Shown: positions 21,968 through 29,985, numbered from the stretch's first letter. The stretch is 32,411 nt of DNA from Caryophanales bacterium (GCA_014896555.1 JADBKC010000021.1:1-32411), one strand, 5' to 3'. Numbers and translations: made by a program. Notes: generated by a model not told the origin, from the sequence alone.

Positions 21968-23206
21968 TTGATCAAAACATATACTTGTCAGAATGGAGTA
22001 AGAATCGTATTAGAAACTATTCCTACGGTCCGTTCCGTTGCAATCGGAATTTGGGTAGGAACCGGATCGAGAGATGAAACTCCAGAAAACAATGGCATTT
22101 CCCACTTTTTAGAGCATATGTTTTTTAAAGGGACGGAGTCAAAAAATGCCAAGGAAATTGCCGAAAGCTTTGATAGCATTGGTGGACAAGTCAATGCGTT
22201 CACATCGAAAGAATATACGTGCTATTATGCAAAAGTTCTTGATAATCATGCCTCATATGCATTGGAACTGTTAGCAGATATGTTTTTTCATTCTACATTT
22301 GATGAAGAAGAATTAAAAAAAGAAAAAAATGTCGTTTTAGAAGAAATTAAAATGTATGAAGACACTCCTGACGACCTTGTACACGACTTATTAAGTAAAG
22401 CAGCATACGGCCGGCATCCTTTAGGATTTCCTATCCTTGGAACAGAAGAAACGTTGGCAAGCTTTACTAGCCAAAAATTAAAAGAATATATGCATAATAT
22501 GTATACTCCAGATCGTGTAGTCATCTCCATCGCTGGAAACGTCGATGAAATGTTTATGAAAGAAGTAGAAAAGCGATTTGGCTCTTATGAAGGTGGAAAA
22601 CATGATCGGGCATCCGTTCATCCCACATTCCATGCGGATCGGATTTCTAAAACAAAAGACACCGAGCAAGCTCACTTATGCATCGGTTTTAAAGGGTTGG
22701 AAGTCGGACATGAAAATATTTACAATATCATCATTCTAAACAATATACTGGGCGGCAGTATGTCTTCAAGACTGTTCCAAGAAGTGAGGGAGCAAAGAGG
22801 GCTCGCTTATTCCGTCTTTTCGTATCATTCGTCTTATCGTGACAACGGGATGATCGCCATCTACGGCGGTACAGGGGCCGATCAGCTTGATCAGCTTTCT
22901 GGAACGATCTTTGAAACGTTGGATCATTTAAAACAACAGGGTATTACGGAGAAAGAGCTACATAACAGTAAAGAACAGCTAAAAGGCAATTTAATGCTAG
23001 GCTTGGAAAGCACAAACAGCCGTATGAGCCGCAACGGCAAAAACGAATTATTGCTGAAACGGCACCGCACATTGGATGAAATGATTCAGTTGATTGATCA
23101 AGTGAATATTGAGACCGTCAATGAATTGGCAAAAGACTTATTCTCGAAACCATATGCCCTTTCGTTGATCAGCCCAGATGGGAATTTACCGGCATTCCTT
23201 TTATAA
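21968..23206 (+). CDS. mlpA: M16 family zinc peptidase MlpA (YmxG)
   Basis: A 412-residue processing-peptidase-like protein of the M16B family. The inverted zinc motif HFLEH is at residues 46-50 within ENNGISHFLEHMFFKGT, and the EVREQRGLAYSVFSY segment of the C-terminal half is intact. The role of the family in Bacillus is poorly defined; the B. subtilis homologue has been linked to control of extracellular protease production. The start is TTG at 21968 with ATAGGAGG seven bases upstream, giving MIKTYTCQNGVRIVLE as in relatives; the ATG at 21920 lies inside ylxY. It is probably co-transcribed with ylxY (28-base gap). Confidence 0.93.
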   Translation: MIKTYTCQNGVRIVLETIPTVRSVAIGIWVGTGSRDETPENNGISHFLEHMFFKGTESKNAKEIAESFDSIGGQVNAFTSKEYTCYYAKVLDNHASYALELLADMFFHSTFDEEELKKEKNVVLEEIKMYEDTPDDLVHDLLSKAAYGRHPLGFPILGTEETLASFTSQKLKEYMHNMYTPDRVVISIAGNVDEMFMKEVEKRFGSYEGGKHDRASVHPTFHADRISKTKDTEQAHLCIGFKGLEVGHENIYNIIILNNILGGSMSSRLFQEVREQRGLAYSVFSYHSSYRDNGMIAIYGGTGADQLDQLSGTIFETLDHLKQQGITEKELHNSKEQLKGNLMLGLESTNSRMSRNGKNELLLKRHRTLDEMIQLIDQVNIETVNELAKDLFSKPYALSLISPDGNLPAFLL

Positions 23207-23227
23207 TTTCATTTCTGGGATTCTGTT

Positions 23228-23268
23228 CCCCTTATAGTGGATAAAAAGCTGCTATGAGGGGTTTTTTT
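23228..23268 (+). terminator. Terminator of mlpA
   Basis: CCCCTTATAG (23228-23237) pairs with CTATGAGGGG (23252-23261) with one G-U pair, followed by seven T. It marks the end of the stretch whose order matches B. subtilis. Confidence 0.9.
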
Positions 23269-23454
23269 ATAGTTAGAAATCCCCTTCAAAAAAGAAGTTT
23301 GTATGTTGATCTCGAGTAAAGCTTTTTAGTTGAAAATGGTGCACAATTGATGCAAATCTGATCAATGAAGCTAGATTCGGTTTAAAAAAATCATGAACGT
23401 TGCTATGAACGGTTGACACGTATCCAATTTTATGATGCTACATTTCCACTTTGT

Positions 23455-23484
23455 ATGTAAACTATATATAAAATAGGTTGACAA
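23455..23484 (+). promoter_or_regulatory. BirA (biotin repressor) operator upstream of bioY
   Basis: Half-sites TATGTAAAC and GTTGACAA are separated by 14 AT-rich bases. The Firmicute BirA box is TTGTTAAC and GTTAACAA about 14 to 16 bases apart (15 in the B. subtilis bioW operator), so this is a good but imperfect match. The right half contains the -35 of the bioY promoter, so BirA-biotinyl-AMP binding would block transcription. The rest of the 328-nt mlpA-bioY gap (from 23269) shows no gene. Confidence 0.8.
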
Positions 23485-23506
23485 TTCAATATGGAAAGAT
23501 TATGCT
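23478..23506 (+). promoter_or_regulatory. Promoter of bioY-bioB
   Basis: A consensus -35 TTGACA (23478-23483) is followed after 17 bases by TATGCT (23501-23506). It ends 29 bases before the bioY start and overlaps the BirA operator. Confidence 0.82.
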
Positions 23507-23534
23507 AGCTTTGTAGAGATAGAAAGGGGAGAGG

Positions 23535-24131
23535 GTGTTGAAACCAAGAAATATAAAGGCGATTGATTTAACGATGATGGCATTGTTTGCTGCATTGATG
23601 GTGATCGGGGCCAATATTACTTCTTTTGCTCCTTTTATGGTCATTAATGGGGTGCCCATTACGCTGCAAACGTTCTTTGCCTTGTTGGCTGGTGCTGTCC
23701 TTGGCAAACGACTAGGGGCCATCTCTATGACTGTTTATGCACTAATTGGAATTATAGGCGTACCAGTTTTTGCCCAATTTAAAGGCGGTATGGAAATGAT
23801 TTTTAGCCCTACATTTGGGTTTATATTATCCTTTATTTTGGCTGCGTATAGTACTGGCTGGATTATTGAAAAAAAGAAAACACAGACAGCCTATGTAATC
23901 GCTTCATTAGCCGGTATGGCAGTCAATTATCTTTTCGGAACAAACTGGATGTATATGGCGATGAAATTATGGGCGGATGCTCCGCCGGCTTTTTCTTATA
24001 AAACAGCTTGGCTGACAATGTTAGTCCCGCTTCCGAAAGATATCCTTTTATCTGTTTTTGCCGGGTTTCTTGCTTATCGACTAGAACGTACTGTACTTTC
24101 CAAAAGCAAATTGCACAATCAAAACGTATAG
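23535..24131 (+). CDS. bioY: Biotin transporter, substrate-binding component BioY
   Basis: BioY is the membrane S-component that binds biotin and works alone or with a shared ECF energizing module. The 198-residue protein is highly hydrophobic with about six membrane segments. It contains family features GVPITLQTFFALLAGAVLGKRLGA and the loop GIIGVPVFAQFKGGM, and ends with a KDILLSVFAGFLAYRLE segment. The start is either GTG 23535 or the adjacent TTG 23538, both behind AAGGGGAGAGG; the spacing slightly favours TTG. No ECF ATPase genes are nearby, so a shared module from elsewhere is expected. bioB follows 14 bases after the stop. Confidence 0.93.
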   Translation: MLKPRNIKAIDLTMMALFAALMVIGANITSFAPFMVINGVPITLQTFFALLAGAVLGKRLGAISMTVYALIGIIGVPVFAQFKGGMEMIFSPTFGFILSFILAAYSTGWIIEKKKTQTAYVIASLAGMAVNYLFGTNWMYMAMKLWADAPPAFSYKTAWLTMLVPLPKDILLSVFAGFLAYRLERTVLSKSKLHNQNV

Positions 24132-24145
24132 AAAGAAGGGAAAAA

Positions 24146-25141
24146 ATGTCTAGATGGATCGAACTGGCTGAAAACGTTTTAAATGGTGATGAAATAAGCG
24201 ATTTGGAAGCGATGAATATTTTGAATTGCCCCGATGATGAATTGCTTGAATTACTGCAGGGGGCTTATCGAATTCGGCACCACTATTACGGCAACAAAGT
24301 AAAATTAAATATGATTTTAAATACAAAATCAGGCCTCTGCCCCGAAAACTGCAGCTACTGCTCTCAATCTGTTATATCCACAGCACCGATTGAAAAATAT
24401 CGGATGATGGACAAAGAAACGATTTTGAAAGGAGCAGAAAGAGCACGGCAATTAAATGCGGGAACGTTTTGTATCGTGGCGAGCGGCAGAGGACCTAGCG
24501 ATAAAGAAGTGGAACATATTGCCTCCGCTGTGGAAGAAATGAAAGAACGCTATCAAATGAAAATATGTGCTTGCTTAGGGTTGTTGAAACCGGAACAAGC
24601 CAAACGGTTGAAAGAAGCAGGGGTAGACCGTTACAACCATAATATCAATACATCGGAACGCCACTATGAAAACATCACGACATCGCATACGTATGAGGAT
24701 CGCGTGGAAACCATTGAAACCGTAAAAGAAAGCGGCATTTCCCCTTGTTCGGGTGTCATAGTCGGAATGAAGGAAACAAAAGAAGATGTCATTCACATGG
24801 CACGCAGTTTGCATATTTTAGACGCTGATTCGATCCCAGTTAACTTTTTAAACCCGATAGAAGGAACGCCGCTCGAAGGCGTAAGGGAGCTTAATCCAAT
24901 CTATTGTTTAAAAGTCCTTTGTTTATTTAGGTATATCAATCCATCAAAGGAAATTCGCATTGCCGGCGGTAGAGAGGTTAACTTACGCAGTTTACAGCCA
25001 TTTGGACTCTATCCAGCCAATTCGATTTTTATCGGAGACTATTTGACAACGGAAGGCCAGGAAACAACCGCAGATCATCAAATGATTAAAGATTTAGGTT
25101 TTGAAATTGAAATCGTTCAAGAAAAAGAACAGGTGATTTAG
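24146..25141 (+). CDS. bioB: Biotin synthase
   Basis: BioB is the radical SAM enzyme inserting sulfur into dethiobiotin, the last step of biotin synthesis. The 331-residue protein carries the 4Fe-4S cysteines CxxxCxxC at Cys65, Cys69 and Cys72, and the expected further cysteines at 109, 141 and 201 for the 2Fe-2S cluster. The hallmark YNHNINTS is at about residues 163-170, and IRIAGGREVNLRSLQPFGL follows near the C terminus. The start ATG 24146 has AGAAGGG upstream; the long upstream frame overlaps bioY. It is co-transcribed with bioY. No other biotin synthesis gene is present in the window. Confidence 0.95.
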   Translation: MSRWIELAENVLNGDEISDLEAMNILNCPDDELLELLQGAYRIRHHYYGNKVKLNMILNTKSGLCPENCSYCSQSVISTAPIEKYRMMDKETILKGAERARQLNAGTFCIVASGRGPSDKEVEHIASAVEEMKERYQMKICACLGLLKPEQAKRLKEAGVDRYNHNINTSERHYENITTSHTYEDRVETIETVKESGISPCSGVIVGMKETKEDVIHMARSLHILDADSIPVNFLNPIEGTPLEGVRELNPIYCLKVLCLFRYINPSKEIRIAGGREVNLRSLQPFGLYPANSIFIGDYLTTEGQETTADHQMIKDLGFEIEIVQEKEQVI

Positions 25142-25184
25142 CTGATATAACAAAGACAATAAAGGAAGATTAGCCGTCTTGCAG

Positions 25185-25213
25185 ACCGCCGCTTTAATCA
25201 AGCGACGGTTTTT
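25185..25213 (+). terminator. Terminator of bioYB
   Basis: ACCGCCGCTT (25185-25194) pairs with AAGCGACGGT (25200-25209) with one mismatch and a 5-base loop, followed by TTTTT. The remainder of the 355-nt gap to the next gene (25214-25496) contains only a promoter and a small palindrome. Confidence 0.85.
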
Positions 25214-25458
25214 GTCATTCATGGAGGATTGTTTCCAATCGTATTATAGAGCAGAATGGTTGGGACTGTGTAAACATATGTGCAAAACAACATAAACAAG
25301 GGACTGAAATGAAAATGTACATGTCGGATTGGATTATACGTGAAACAATACGCAAGCCTTTAATGAAACTATTTGTTTGAATATCTTAAACTATTTACCA
25401 GAAAATTTTTTATTTTGCGATATATGATTTACATTTATTTCTAATCATGATATCATTT

Positions 25459-25467
25459 TGATATAAT
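25459..25467 (+). promoter_or_regulatory. Extended -10 promoter of the SPFH operon
   Basis: TG-A-TATAAT at 25459-25467 is a perfect extended -10 element; no good -35 is visible at the right distance. The perfect palindrome ATGATATCAT (25447-25456) lies directly upstream, where a regulator would overlap polymerase. Confidence 0.6.
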
Positions 25468-25496
25468 AAAATTGCAATAAAAAGGGGAAATGGAAG

Positions 25497-26339
25497 TTGA
25501 AAGAGAAAAATGCATGGCATATGAACGGATTTATTGGAATTTTCTTAATTGCTGTACTCTTAGCCGGGGCCTTTTTTACAATGATTCAAGATCTTTTTTT
25601 TCCTGCTGTTTTATTGGTTTTACTTGCCGTACTGATTGGGAGCGGCCTCACCATTGTGCAGCCAAACCAAGCCAATGTTGTCGTTTTCTTCGGACGCTAT
25701 GTAGGTACTATTCGAAAAAGCGGTGTAGCTTTAACAGTTCCATTTACGAATAAGAAAAAAGTGTCTCTTCGCGTTCGAAATTTTAATAGCAAAAAATTGA
25801 AAGTAAATGATGTGGAAGGAAATCCGATTGAAATTGCTTCCGTCATCGTCTTTAAAGTCATCGATTCGGCAAAAGCAACTTTTGATGTGGATGATTATGA
25901 ACAATTCGTGGAAATCCAAAGCGAAGCTGCCATCCGCCATGTAGCAACAAAGTATCCTTATGATACGTTTGATGACCATCATATTACATTAAGAGGCAAT
26001 GCAGATATTGTTTCCAAAGAATTGGCCGACGAATTGCAAGAACGGTTAAACGTAGCGGGAGTTCAAGTAATCGAAGCGAGGCTGACCCATTTGGCTTACT
26101 CGACAGAAATTGCGAGCGCCATGCTTCAGCGTCAACAGGCGGCAGCTATTCTATCTGCAAGAAAAATGATTGTAGAAGGTGCTGTCAGTATGGCCCGAAT
26201 GGCTGTCGATCAGCTCGCTAGCGACGGAACGATTGAACTTGATGAGGAAAGAAAAGTGAACATGGTGAATAATTTAATGATCGCCATCATATCCGATCGC
26301 GGCACCCAGCCGGTCATTAATACCGGAAGCTTATACTAA
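25497..26339 (+). CDS. Membrane SPFH/Band 7 (prohibitin homology) domain protein
   Basis: A 280-residue protein with two adjacent hydrophobic segments (about residues 9-30 and 34-52) and then an SPFH domain beginning TIVQPNQANVVVFFGRYVGT. The domain includes VPFTNKKKVSLRVRNF, FKVIDSAKATFDVDDYEQFV and the assembly helix SEAAIRHVATKYPYD. A helical C-terminal part (QRQQAAAILSARKMIVEGAV) is typical of proteins that oligomerise on membranes and organise lipid microdomains or act as protease scaffolds. The exact role of this member is unknown. The start is TTG 25497 with AAAGGGGAAATGGAAG upstream. A ribbon-helix-helix gene starts 16 bases after it, in a two-gene operon closed by a terminator. Confidence 0.88.
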   Translation: MKEKNAWHMNGFIGIFLIAVLLAGAFFTMIQDLFFPAVLLVLLAVLIGSGLTIVQPNQANVVVFFGRYVGTIRKSGVALTVPFTNKKKVSLRVRNFNSKKLKVNDVEGNPIEIASVIVFKVIDSAKATFDVDDYEQFVEIQSEAAIRHVATKYPYDTFDDHHITLRGNADIVSKELADELQERLNVAGVQVIEARLTHLAYSTEIASAMLQRQQAAAILSARKMIVEGAVSMARMAVDQLASDGTIELDEERKVNMVNNLMIAIISDRGTQPVINTGSLY

Positions 26340-26354
26340 TGGTTGTGGAGCAAA

Positions 26355-26525
26355 ATGGCGAACAAGAAAAATTTTCCGTTGAGAATTGATCCTGAATTGT
26401 ATGCAATCATTGAACGATGGGCACAAGAAGAATTCCGCAGTGTGAATTCCCATATTGAATTTTTATTAAGAGAGGCTGCTCGTCGTGAAAAAAGATTAAA
26501 AAAGAGAAAAAAAGAGGATGAATAG
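26355..26525 (+). CDS. Small Arc-like ribbon-helix-helix protein
   Basis: A 56-residue basic protein: KNFPLRIDPELYAIIERWA forms the beta-strand and first helix of a ribbon-helix-helix fold, followed by the turn (FRSVNSHIEFLLREA) and a charged Lys/Arg-rich tail. Such proteins usually bind DNA as dimers, as in Arc repressor or antitoxins. No toxin-like gene is adjacent; the partner by operon is the SPFH protein. The ATG at 26355 follows TGGAG by four bases; TTG at 26343 is an alternative that would add four residues. Autoregulation of the operon is possible but not shown. Confidence 0.82.
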   Translation: MANKKNFPLRIDPELYAIIERWAQEEFRSVNSHIEFLLREAARREKRLKKRKKEDE

Positions 26526-26560
26526 TTTTTTTAAACACTTGCTTTTGATTCATAAATGAT

Positions 26561-26603
26561 AAGAGGATATGATGTTCTTTCAAGAACGTATATCCTCTTT
26601 TTT
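26561..26603 (+). terminator. Strong terminator of the SPFH operon
   Basis: AAGAGGATAT (26561-26570) pairs perfectly with ATATCCTCTT (26590-26599). Inside, GTTCTT and AAGAAC continue the hairpin, and a T-run follows. The AT-rich arms might also act for the opposite strand. Confidence 0.92.
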
Positions 26604-26643
26604 ATAGACGCATACATGGGACGGATCGATAAAAGGGATTAGC

Positions 26644-26661
26644 TGAATGTTCTATCATTCT
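26644..26661 (+). promoter_or_regulatory. FadR-like palindrome upstream of the acyl-CoA synthetase gene
   Basis: TGAATG (26644-26649) and CATTCT (26656-26661) are spaced as in the B. subtilis FadR operator (TGAATGAMTANTCATTCA): both outer arms match except the last base, while the centre differs. It lies about 105 bases before the start codon of a gene class that FadR represses in B. subtilis. Confidence 0.4.
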
Positions 26662-26694
26662 TTTAGACTAGGAAAAAAGGCAGAAGGGAAATCA

Positions 26695-26740
26695 TTGTTT
26701 ATTTCTAATAAAATATGTTAATATTCCAATATATTATAAT
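26695..26740 (+). promoter_or_regulatory. AT-rich promoter region of the acyl-CoA synthetase gene
   Basis: TTGTTT (26695-26700) with TAATAT (26719-26724) 18 bases on is one candidate; a perfect TATAAT at 26735-26740 lacks a good -35. Which one is used cannot be decided by eye. Confidence 0.35.
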
Positions 26741-26766
26741 TTTCTGAATAATGGAGGGGATGAGTG

Positions 26767-28359
26767 ATGCACGTTCCTTTAGTACTGACAGATTTTTTAG
26801 ATCGCGCTGCTGATCTGTATGCAGAAAAAATTGGAGTGATTAATGACGATCGCTACTTCACTTATCGACAATTAAAAGAAAGAGTGAATCAGTTGTCTCA
26901 TGGGTTGTATTCACTAGGCATCCAGAAGGGAGATCGAGTGGCGTATTTGGCGCCCAACACATTGGAAATGCTTGAAGGTTTTTATGGAATTTTTCAGCTA
27001 GGAGCTATTATGGTTCCTTTGAATATTCGATTGAAACCTGAAGATTATTTGTTTATGCTAAATCATAGTGAATCGAAAGTACTGTTTGTCGACCAAGATC
27101 TTTATCATTTGATCCAACCGGTGAAAGACCGTCTAGAGACCGTTGAACATATTATTGTTCATTATAAAGACAAAGACAACAAGGAAGTGGATTATGACAA
27201 TTGGTTGAGCAGTTTTCCAACAAGCGATGTGGAACGACCCGAAATCGATGAAGAAGATGTATGCAGTTTATTATATACTAGTGGGACAACTGGGAACCCA
27301 AAAGGGGTTATGTTGACACATCGCAATAATTATCTTCATGCACTTTGGTCAATGCATCATTTGCGTGTTACTGACCGCGACACTATACTTCATGTACTGC
27401 CCATGTTCCACGTCAACGGATGGGGAGCCCCCTTTTATTTTACAGCCAATGGAGCAACTCATGTAGCTTTGAGAAAAGTGGAAGCAAAAACGATATTTGA
27501 TTTAGTGCAAAAGCATCGTGTAACCTTTATGGAAATGGCTCCAACCGTATTGAATTCCTTGCTTCAATATAATGAAAAGCATCATCCAGTAATCGAACAA
27601 GATGTACGCGTTGTCATTGCTGGATCAGCCCCTCCGCCTTCTTTTGTGAAACGAGTAGAGAATGAACTCGGGTGGGAGTTTATCCAAGTTTACGGAATGA
27701 CGGAAAGTACACCATTAAATTTGGTTTCCACTGTCCGTTCCCATTTGAGCCATTTGCCTTTGGAAGAGCAATGGCGTATGAAAGCAAAAGCCGGCTATCC
27801 GATGATTAGCTGTCAAGTTAAGGTTGTCCATGAACGTGGTGAGGAAGTAGCGCGAAATGGAAAAGAAATAGGAGAAGTGGTCATTCGTAGCAACGCCGTG
27901 ATGAAAGGTTATTGGAAAAACGAAGAAGCTACGATGGAGGCGATCCGTAACGGCTGGCTTCACACCGGCGATATGGGGACGATTGACCAGTACGGGAATA
28001 TCGATATTGTGGACCGCAAAAAAGATATTATTATTAGCGGCGGTGAAAATATTTCTTCTATTGAAGTCGAGGGCGTTCTCTATGAGCATCCAGCTGTATT
28101 AGAGGCAGCCGTCATCGCTGTACCGCATGAAAAGTGGGGAGAAACTCCGCATGCTTTTGTCGTCAAGAAACCGAACGAAATCGTAACCGAACAAGAATTA
28201 ATCGAGTTTTCTCGCTCAAAGTTAGCTCATTTTAAAGCGATTACAGGAGTAACATTTGTGGACGAACTGCCGAAAACGGCTTCGGGTAAAATTCAGAAGG
28301 TGTTATTAAGAAATAATTATTGGGAATCAAAAGGGATGACAGGGCGATTTGTCAATTAA
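26767..28359 (+). CDS. AMP-binding fatty acyl-CoA synthetase
   Basis: A 530-residue member of the ANL (acyl-adenylating) superfamily, most like medium or long chain fatty acyl-CoA synthetases: it activates a fatty acid with ATP and transfers it to CoA. Visible motifs are the phosphate loop YTSGTTGNPKGV, HVLPMFHVNGWG, the adenine motif QVYGMTESTP, and HTGDMGTIDQYGNIDIVDRKKDII. ISGGENISSIEVE and the catalytic lysine motif LPKTASGKIQK follow. The acyl chain length cannot be told from motifs. ATG 26767 has GGAGGGG seven bases upstream; GTG 26764 is adjacent. It is a single-gene unit between two terminators. Confidence 0.9.
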   Translation: MHVPLVLTDFLDRAADLYAEKIGVINDDRYFTYRQLKERVNQLSHGLYSLGIQKGDRVAYLAPNTLEMLEGFYGIFQLGAIMVPLNIRLKPEDYLFMLNHSESKVLFVDQDLYHLIQPVKDRLETVEHIIVHYKDKDNKEVDYDNWLSSFPTSDVERPEIDEEDVCSLLYTSGTTGNPKGVMLTHRNNYLHALWSMHHLRVTDRDTILHVLPMFHVNGWGAPFYFTANGATHVALRKVEAKTIFDLVQKHRVTFMEMAPTVLNSLLQYNEKHHPVIEQDVRVVIAGSAPPPSFVKRVENELGWEFIQVYGMTESTPLNLVSTVRSHLSHLPLEEQWRMKAKAGYPMISCQVKVVHERGEEVARNGKEIGEVVIRSNAVMKGYWKNEEATMEAIRNGWLHTGDMGTIDQYGNIDIVDRKKDIIISGGENISSIEVEGVLYEHPAVLEAAVIAVPHEKWGETPHAFVVKKPNEIVTEQELIEFSRSKLAHFKAITGVTFVDELPKTASGKIQKVLLRNNYWESKGMTGRFVN

Positions 28360-28369
28360 TACAATGAGG

Positions 28370-28397
28370 CGGCAGGATTTCAATCTTGCCGTCATTT
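28370..28397 (+). terminator. Terminator of the acyl-CoA synthetase gene
   Basis: CGGCAGGAT (28370-28378) pairs with ATCTTGCCG (28383-28391) with one G-U pair and a TTCA loop, followed by TCATTTTC. It starts 11 bases after the stop codon. Confidence 0.82.
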
Positions 28398-28581
28398 TCT
28401 TGCATTTTGTTCATATCATCTTCTTAATAAAGTCATTTACAAGTCATAGCGAATCCATTTTTTTCATAAAAATGGGAGACTGATTTCCTCTTTTGATCTG
28501 TACGTTTATTCAGTGTGCAGAATAGAAGATGATAGGAAAAAATGGTGTACGTTGAATGAATTTTCATTTACAATAGAATGA

Positions 28582-28607
28582 GGAGGGCGTACTCGGCTCT
28601 CCTTTTT
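28582..28607 (+). terminator. Second intrinsic-terminator hairpin, upstream of moaA
   Basis: GGAGGGC (28582-28588) pairs with GCTCTCC (28596-28602), one G-U pair, 7-base loop, then TTTTT. The 184 nt between the previous terminator and this one contain no ORF, so it may be an attenuator in a moaA leader, or end a short RNA. No Moco riboswitch consensus was recognised. The gap 28360-28692 otherwise shows nothing. Confidence 0.7.
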
Positions 28608-28692
28608 CTATCGTATTGGAAATGAGACATGTTTCATAAAGAAAAGATGAAATTGTCTGTGAAAGGTATATCCTTTTTAGGAGATGAAAAGA

Positions 28693-29706
28693 ATGAAAAT
28701 TCCCGTTCTTGATACATTGAGTCGACCTTTGCGAGATTTGCGAATTAGTGTGACCGACCGCTGTAATTTTCGCTGTCAGTATTGCATGCCCGCCGAAATT
28801 TTTGGTCCAGATTTTGTTTTTTTACCGAAAGAACAAGTGCTTTCGTTTGAGGAAATAGAAAGATTGGCAAAGATTTTTAGCAGATTGGGAGTCAGGAAAA
28901 TCCGAATTACAGGCGGGGAACCACTCATGAGAAAAGAGCTTTCCTCCCTCATTCAGCGGTTGCTGAAAATTCCCGGCATTCAAGATATTGGGCTCACAAC
29001 CAATGGCGTGTATTTACCAAAATACGCCCGAGATCTGAAAAAAGCGGGTTTAAAGCGGGTGAATGTCAGCCTCGACGCCTTGAATGATGATATTTTTATG
29101 AAAATGAATGGGCGCGGAGTCCGTTCCAAGACAGTCATAAAAGGGATTGACGCTGCTCTCGCCCATGATCTTCAAGTGAAAATTAACATGGTCGTCCAAA
29201 GAGGTATAAATGAAGAAGAGATCTTGCCGATGGCAGAATTTTGTCGAAAAAAAGGACTTTCTCTCCGTTTTATTGAATTTATGGATGTTGGAAATTCAAA
29301 TGGATGGAAATTAGATCAAGTGGTAACAAAAAAAGAAATATATGAAAAATTAAGTGACCGTTATCAATTAGAACCAGTAGAACCAACGTATTTTGGCGAA
29401 GTGGCTCAACGGTATCGCTATCAGGGTGAAAAAACGGAAGTCGGTTTTATCACTTCTGTTACAGAATCTTTTTGCTCAAGCTGCACAAGAGCCAGAATTT
29501 CGGCCGAAGGAAAACTTTATACTTGTCTGTTTGCTAGTGAAGGCTATAACTTGCGAGATCTTCTACGCAACGGGGCAACAGATGAAGAAATCGCTCAAAA
29601 AGTAGCGGACATTTGGAACCGCCGCAAAGATCGCTATTCAGATGAACGTTTAGCCAATACTCATCATCCTCGCAAAAAAATTGAAATGTCCTACATCGGT
29701 GGATAA
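28693..29706 (+). CDS. moaA: GTP 3',8-cyclase MoaA (molybdenum cofactor biosynthesis)
   Basis: MoaA is the radical SAM enzyme that, with MoaC, converts GTP to cyclic pyranopterin monophosphate. The 337-residue protein has the N-terminal cluster CNFRCQYC (Cys24, Cys28, Cys31), the [12 protein letters not shown] motif and the LTTNG motif. The C-terminal cluster has Cys261, Cys264 and Cys278, and the conserved Gly-Gly end (SYIGG) that is needed for catalysis. I chose ATG 28693 because AGGAG abuts ATG 28684 with no spacing but lies nine bases from 28693. moaC is not in the window. It stands apart from moeA-mobB by a 480-nt region with one small ORF. Confidence 0.95.
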   Translation: MKIPVLDTLSRPLRDLRISVTDRCNFRCQYCMPAEIFGPDFVFLPKEQVLSFEEIERLAKIFSRLGVRKIRITGGEPLMRKELSSLIQRLLKIPGIQDIGLTTNGVYLPKYARDLKKAGLKRVNVSLDALNDDIFMKMNGRGVRSKTVIKGIDAALAHDLQVKINMVVQRGINEEEILPMAEFCRKKGLSLRFIEFMDVGNSNGWKLDQVVTKKEIYEKLSDRYQLEPVEPTYFGEVAQRYRYQGEKTEVGFITSVTESFCSSCTRARISAEGKLYTCLFASEGYNLRDLLRNGATDEEIAQKVADIWNRRKDRYSDERLANTHHPRKKIEMSYIGG

Positions 29707-29817
29707 ATAATCCAAAAAGAATCAATCAAAACGTATTCTCAAAACGAACAAGAGATGAGCAGTCAGAATAGGTAGACTCTTTACAAGTGTTGAACCTTGT
29801 TCAAGAGGAGGTTGCGT

Positions 29818-29985
29818 ATGATAAACAAGGAGCTAAAGGAATTGACTGAAGAGATCAATGATCAATTCCTCCTATCAAGCTTGTTTGAAAATAAAACGAC
29901 ACTAGGGAAAATGTGGTATAATCGACAAAGAATGAAGACGAAAAGAGAAGAACATCATTTGAAGACTTGGTCACTTTCCATCTGA
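29818..29985 (+). CDS. Small hypothetical protein between moaA and moeA
   Basis: A 55-codon ORF that I do not recognise. The case for translation is its ribosome binding site, a perfect AGGAGG six bases before the ATG. The product starts MINKELKELTEEINDQFLLS, a charged amphipathic helix, and ends in a basic region. After its TGA at 29983 the same frame stays open for 40 more codons (VVFIQLDQRVETLAEIG at the end) to a TAG at about 30106, so it could be the start of a longer, broken gene. The perfect inverted repeat TTGAAC-CTT-GTTCAA (29790-29804) lies directly before the ribosome binding site. An extended -10 element sits inside the ORF. Confidence 0.5.
   Translation: MINKELKELTEEINDQFLLSSLFENKTTLGKMWYNRQRMKTKREEHHLKTWSLSI
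29914..29922 (+). promoter_or_regulatory. Candidate moeA promoter (extended -10) inside the small ORF
   Basis: TG-G-TATAAT at 29914-29922 is a perfect extended -10; the -35 is poor. Used as a promoter it would give moeA-mobB a leader of about 260 nt. In that leader TGGACCA (30071-30077) and TGGTCCA (30144-30150) can pair. Confidence 0.4.

Noticed and set aside
26355-26525. Antitoxin of a toxin-antitoxin pair
   Set aside because: The ribbon-helix-helix fold fits an antitoxin, but the neighbour is a membrane SPFH protein, not a toxin, and no small toxin ORF is adjacent.
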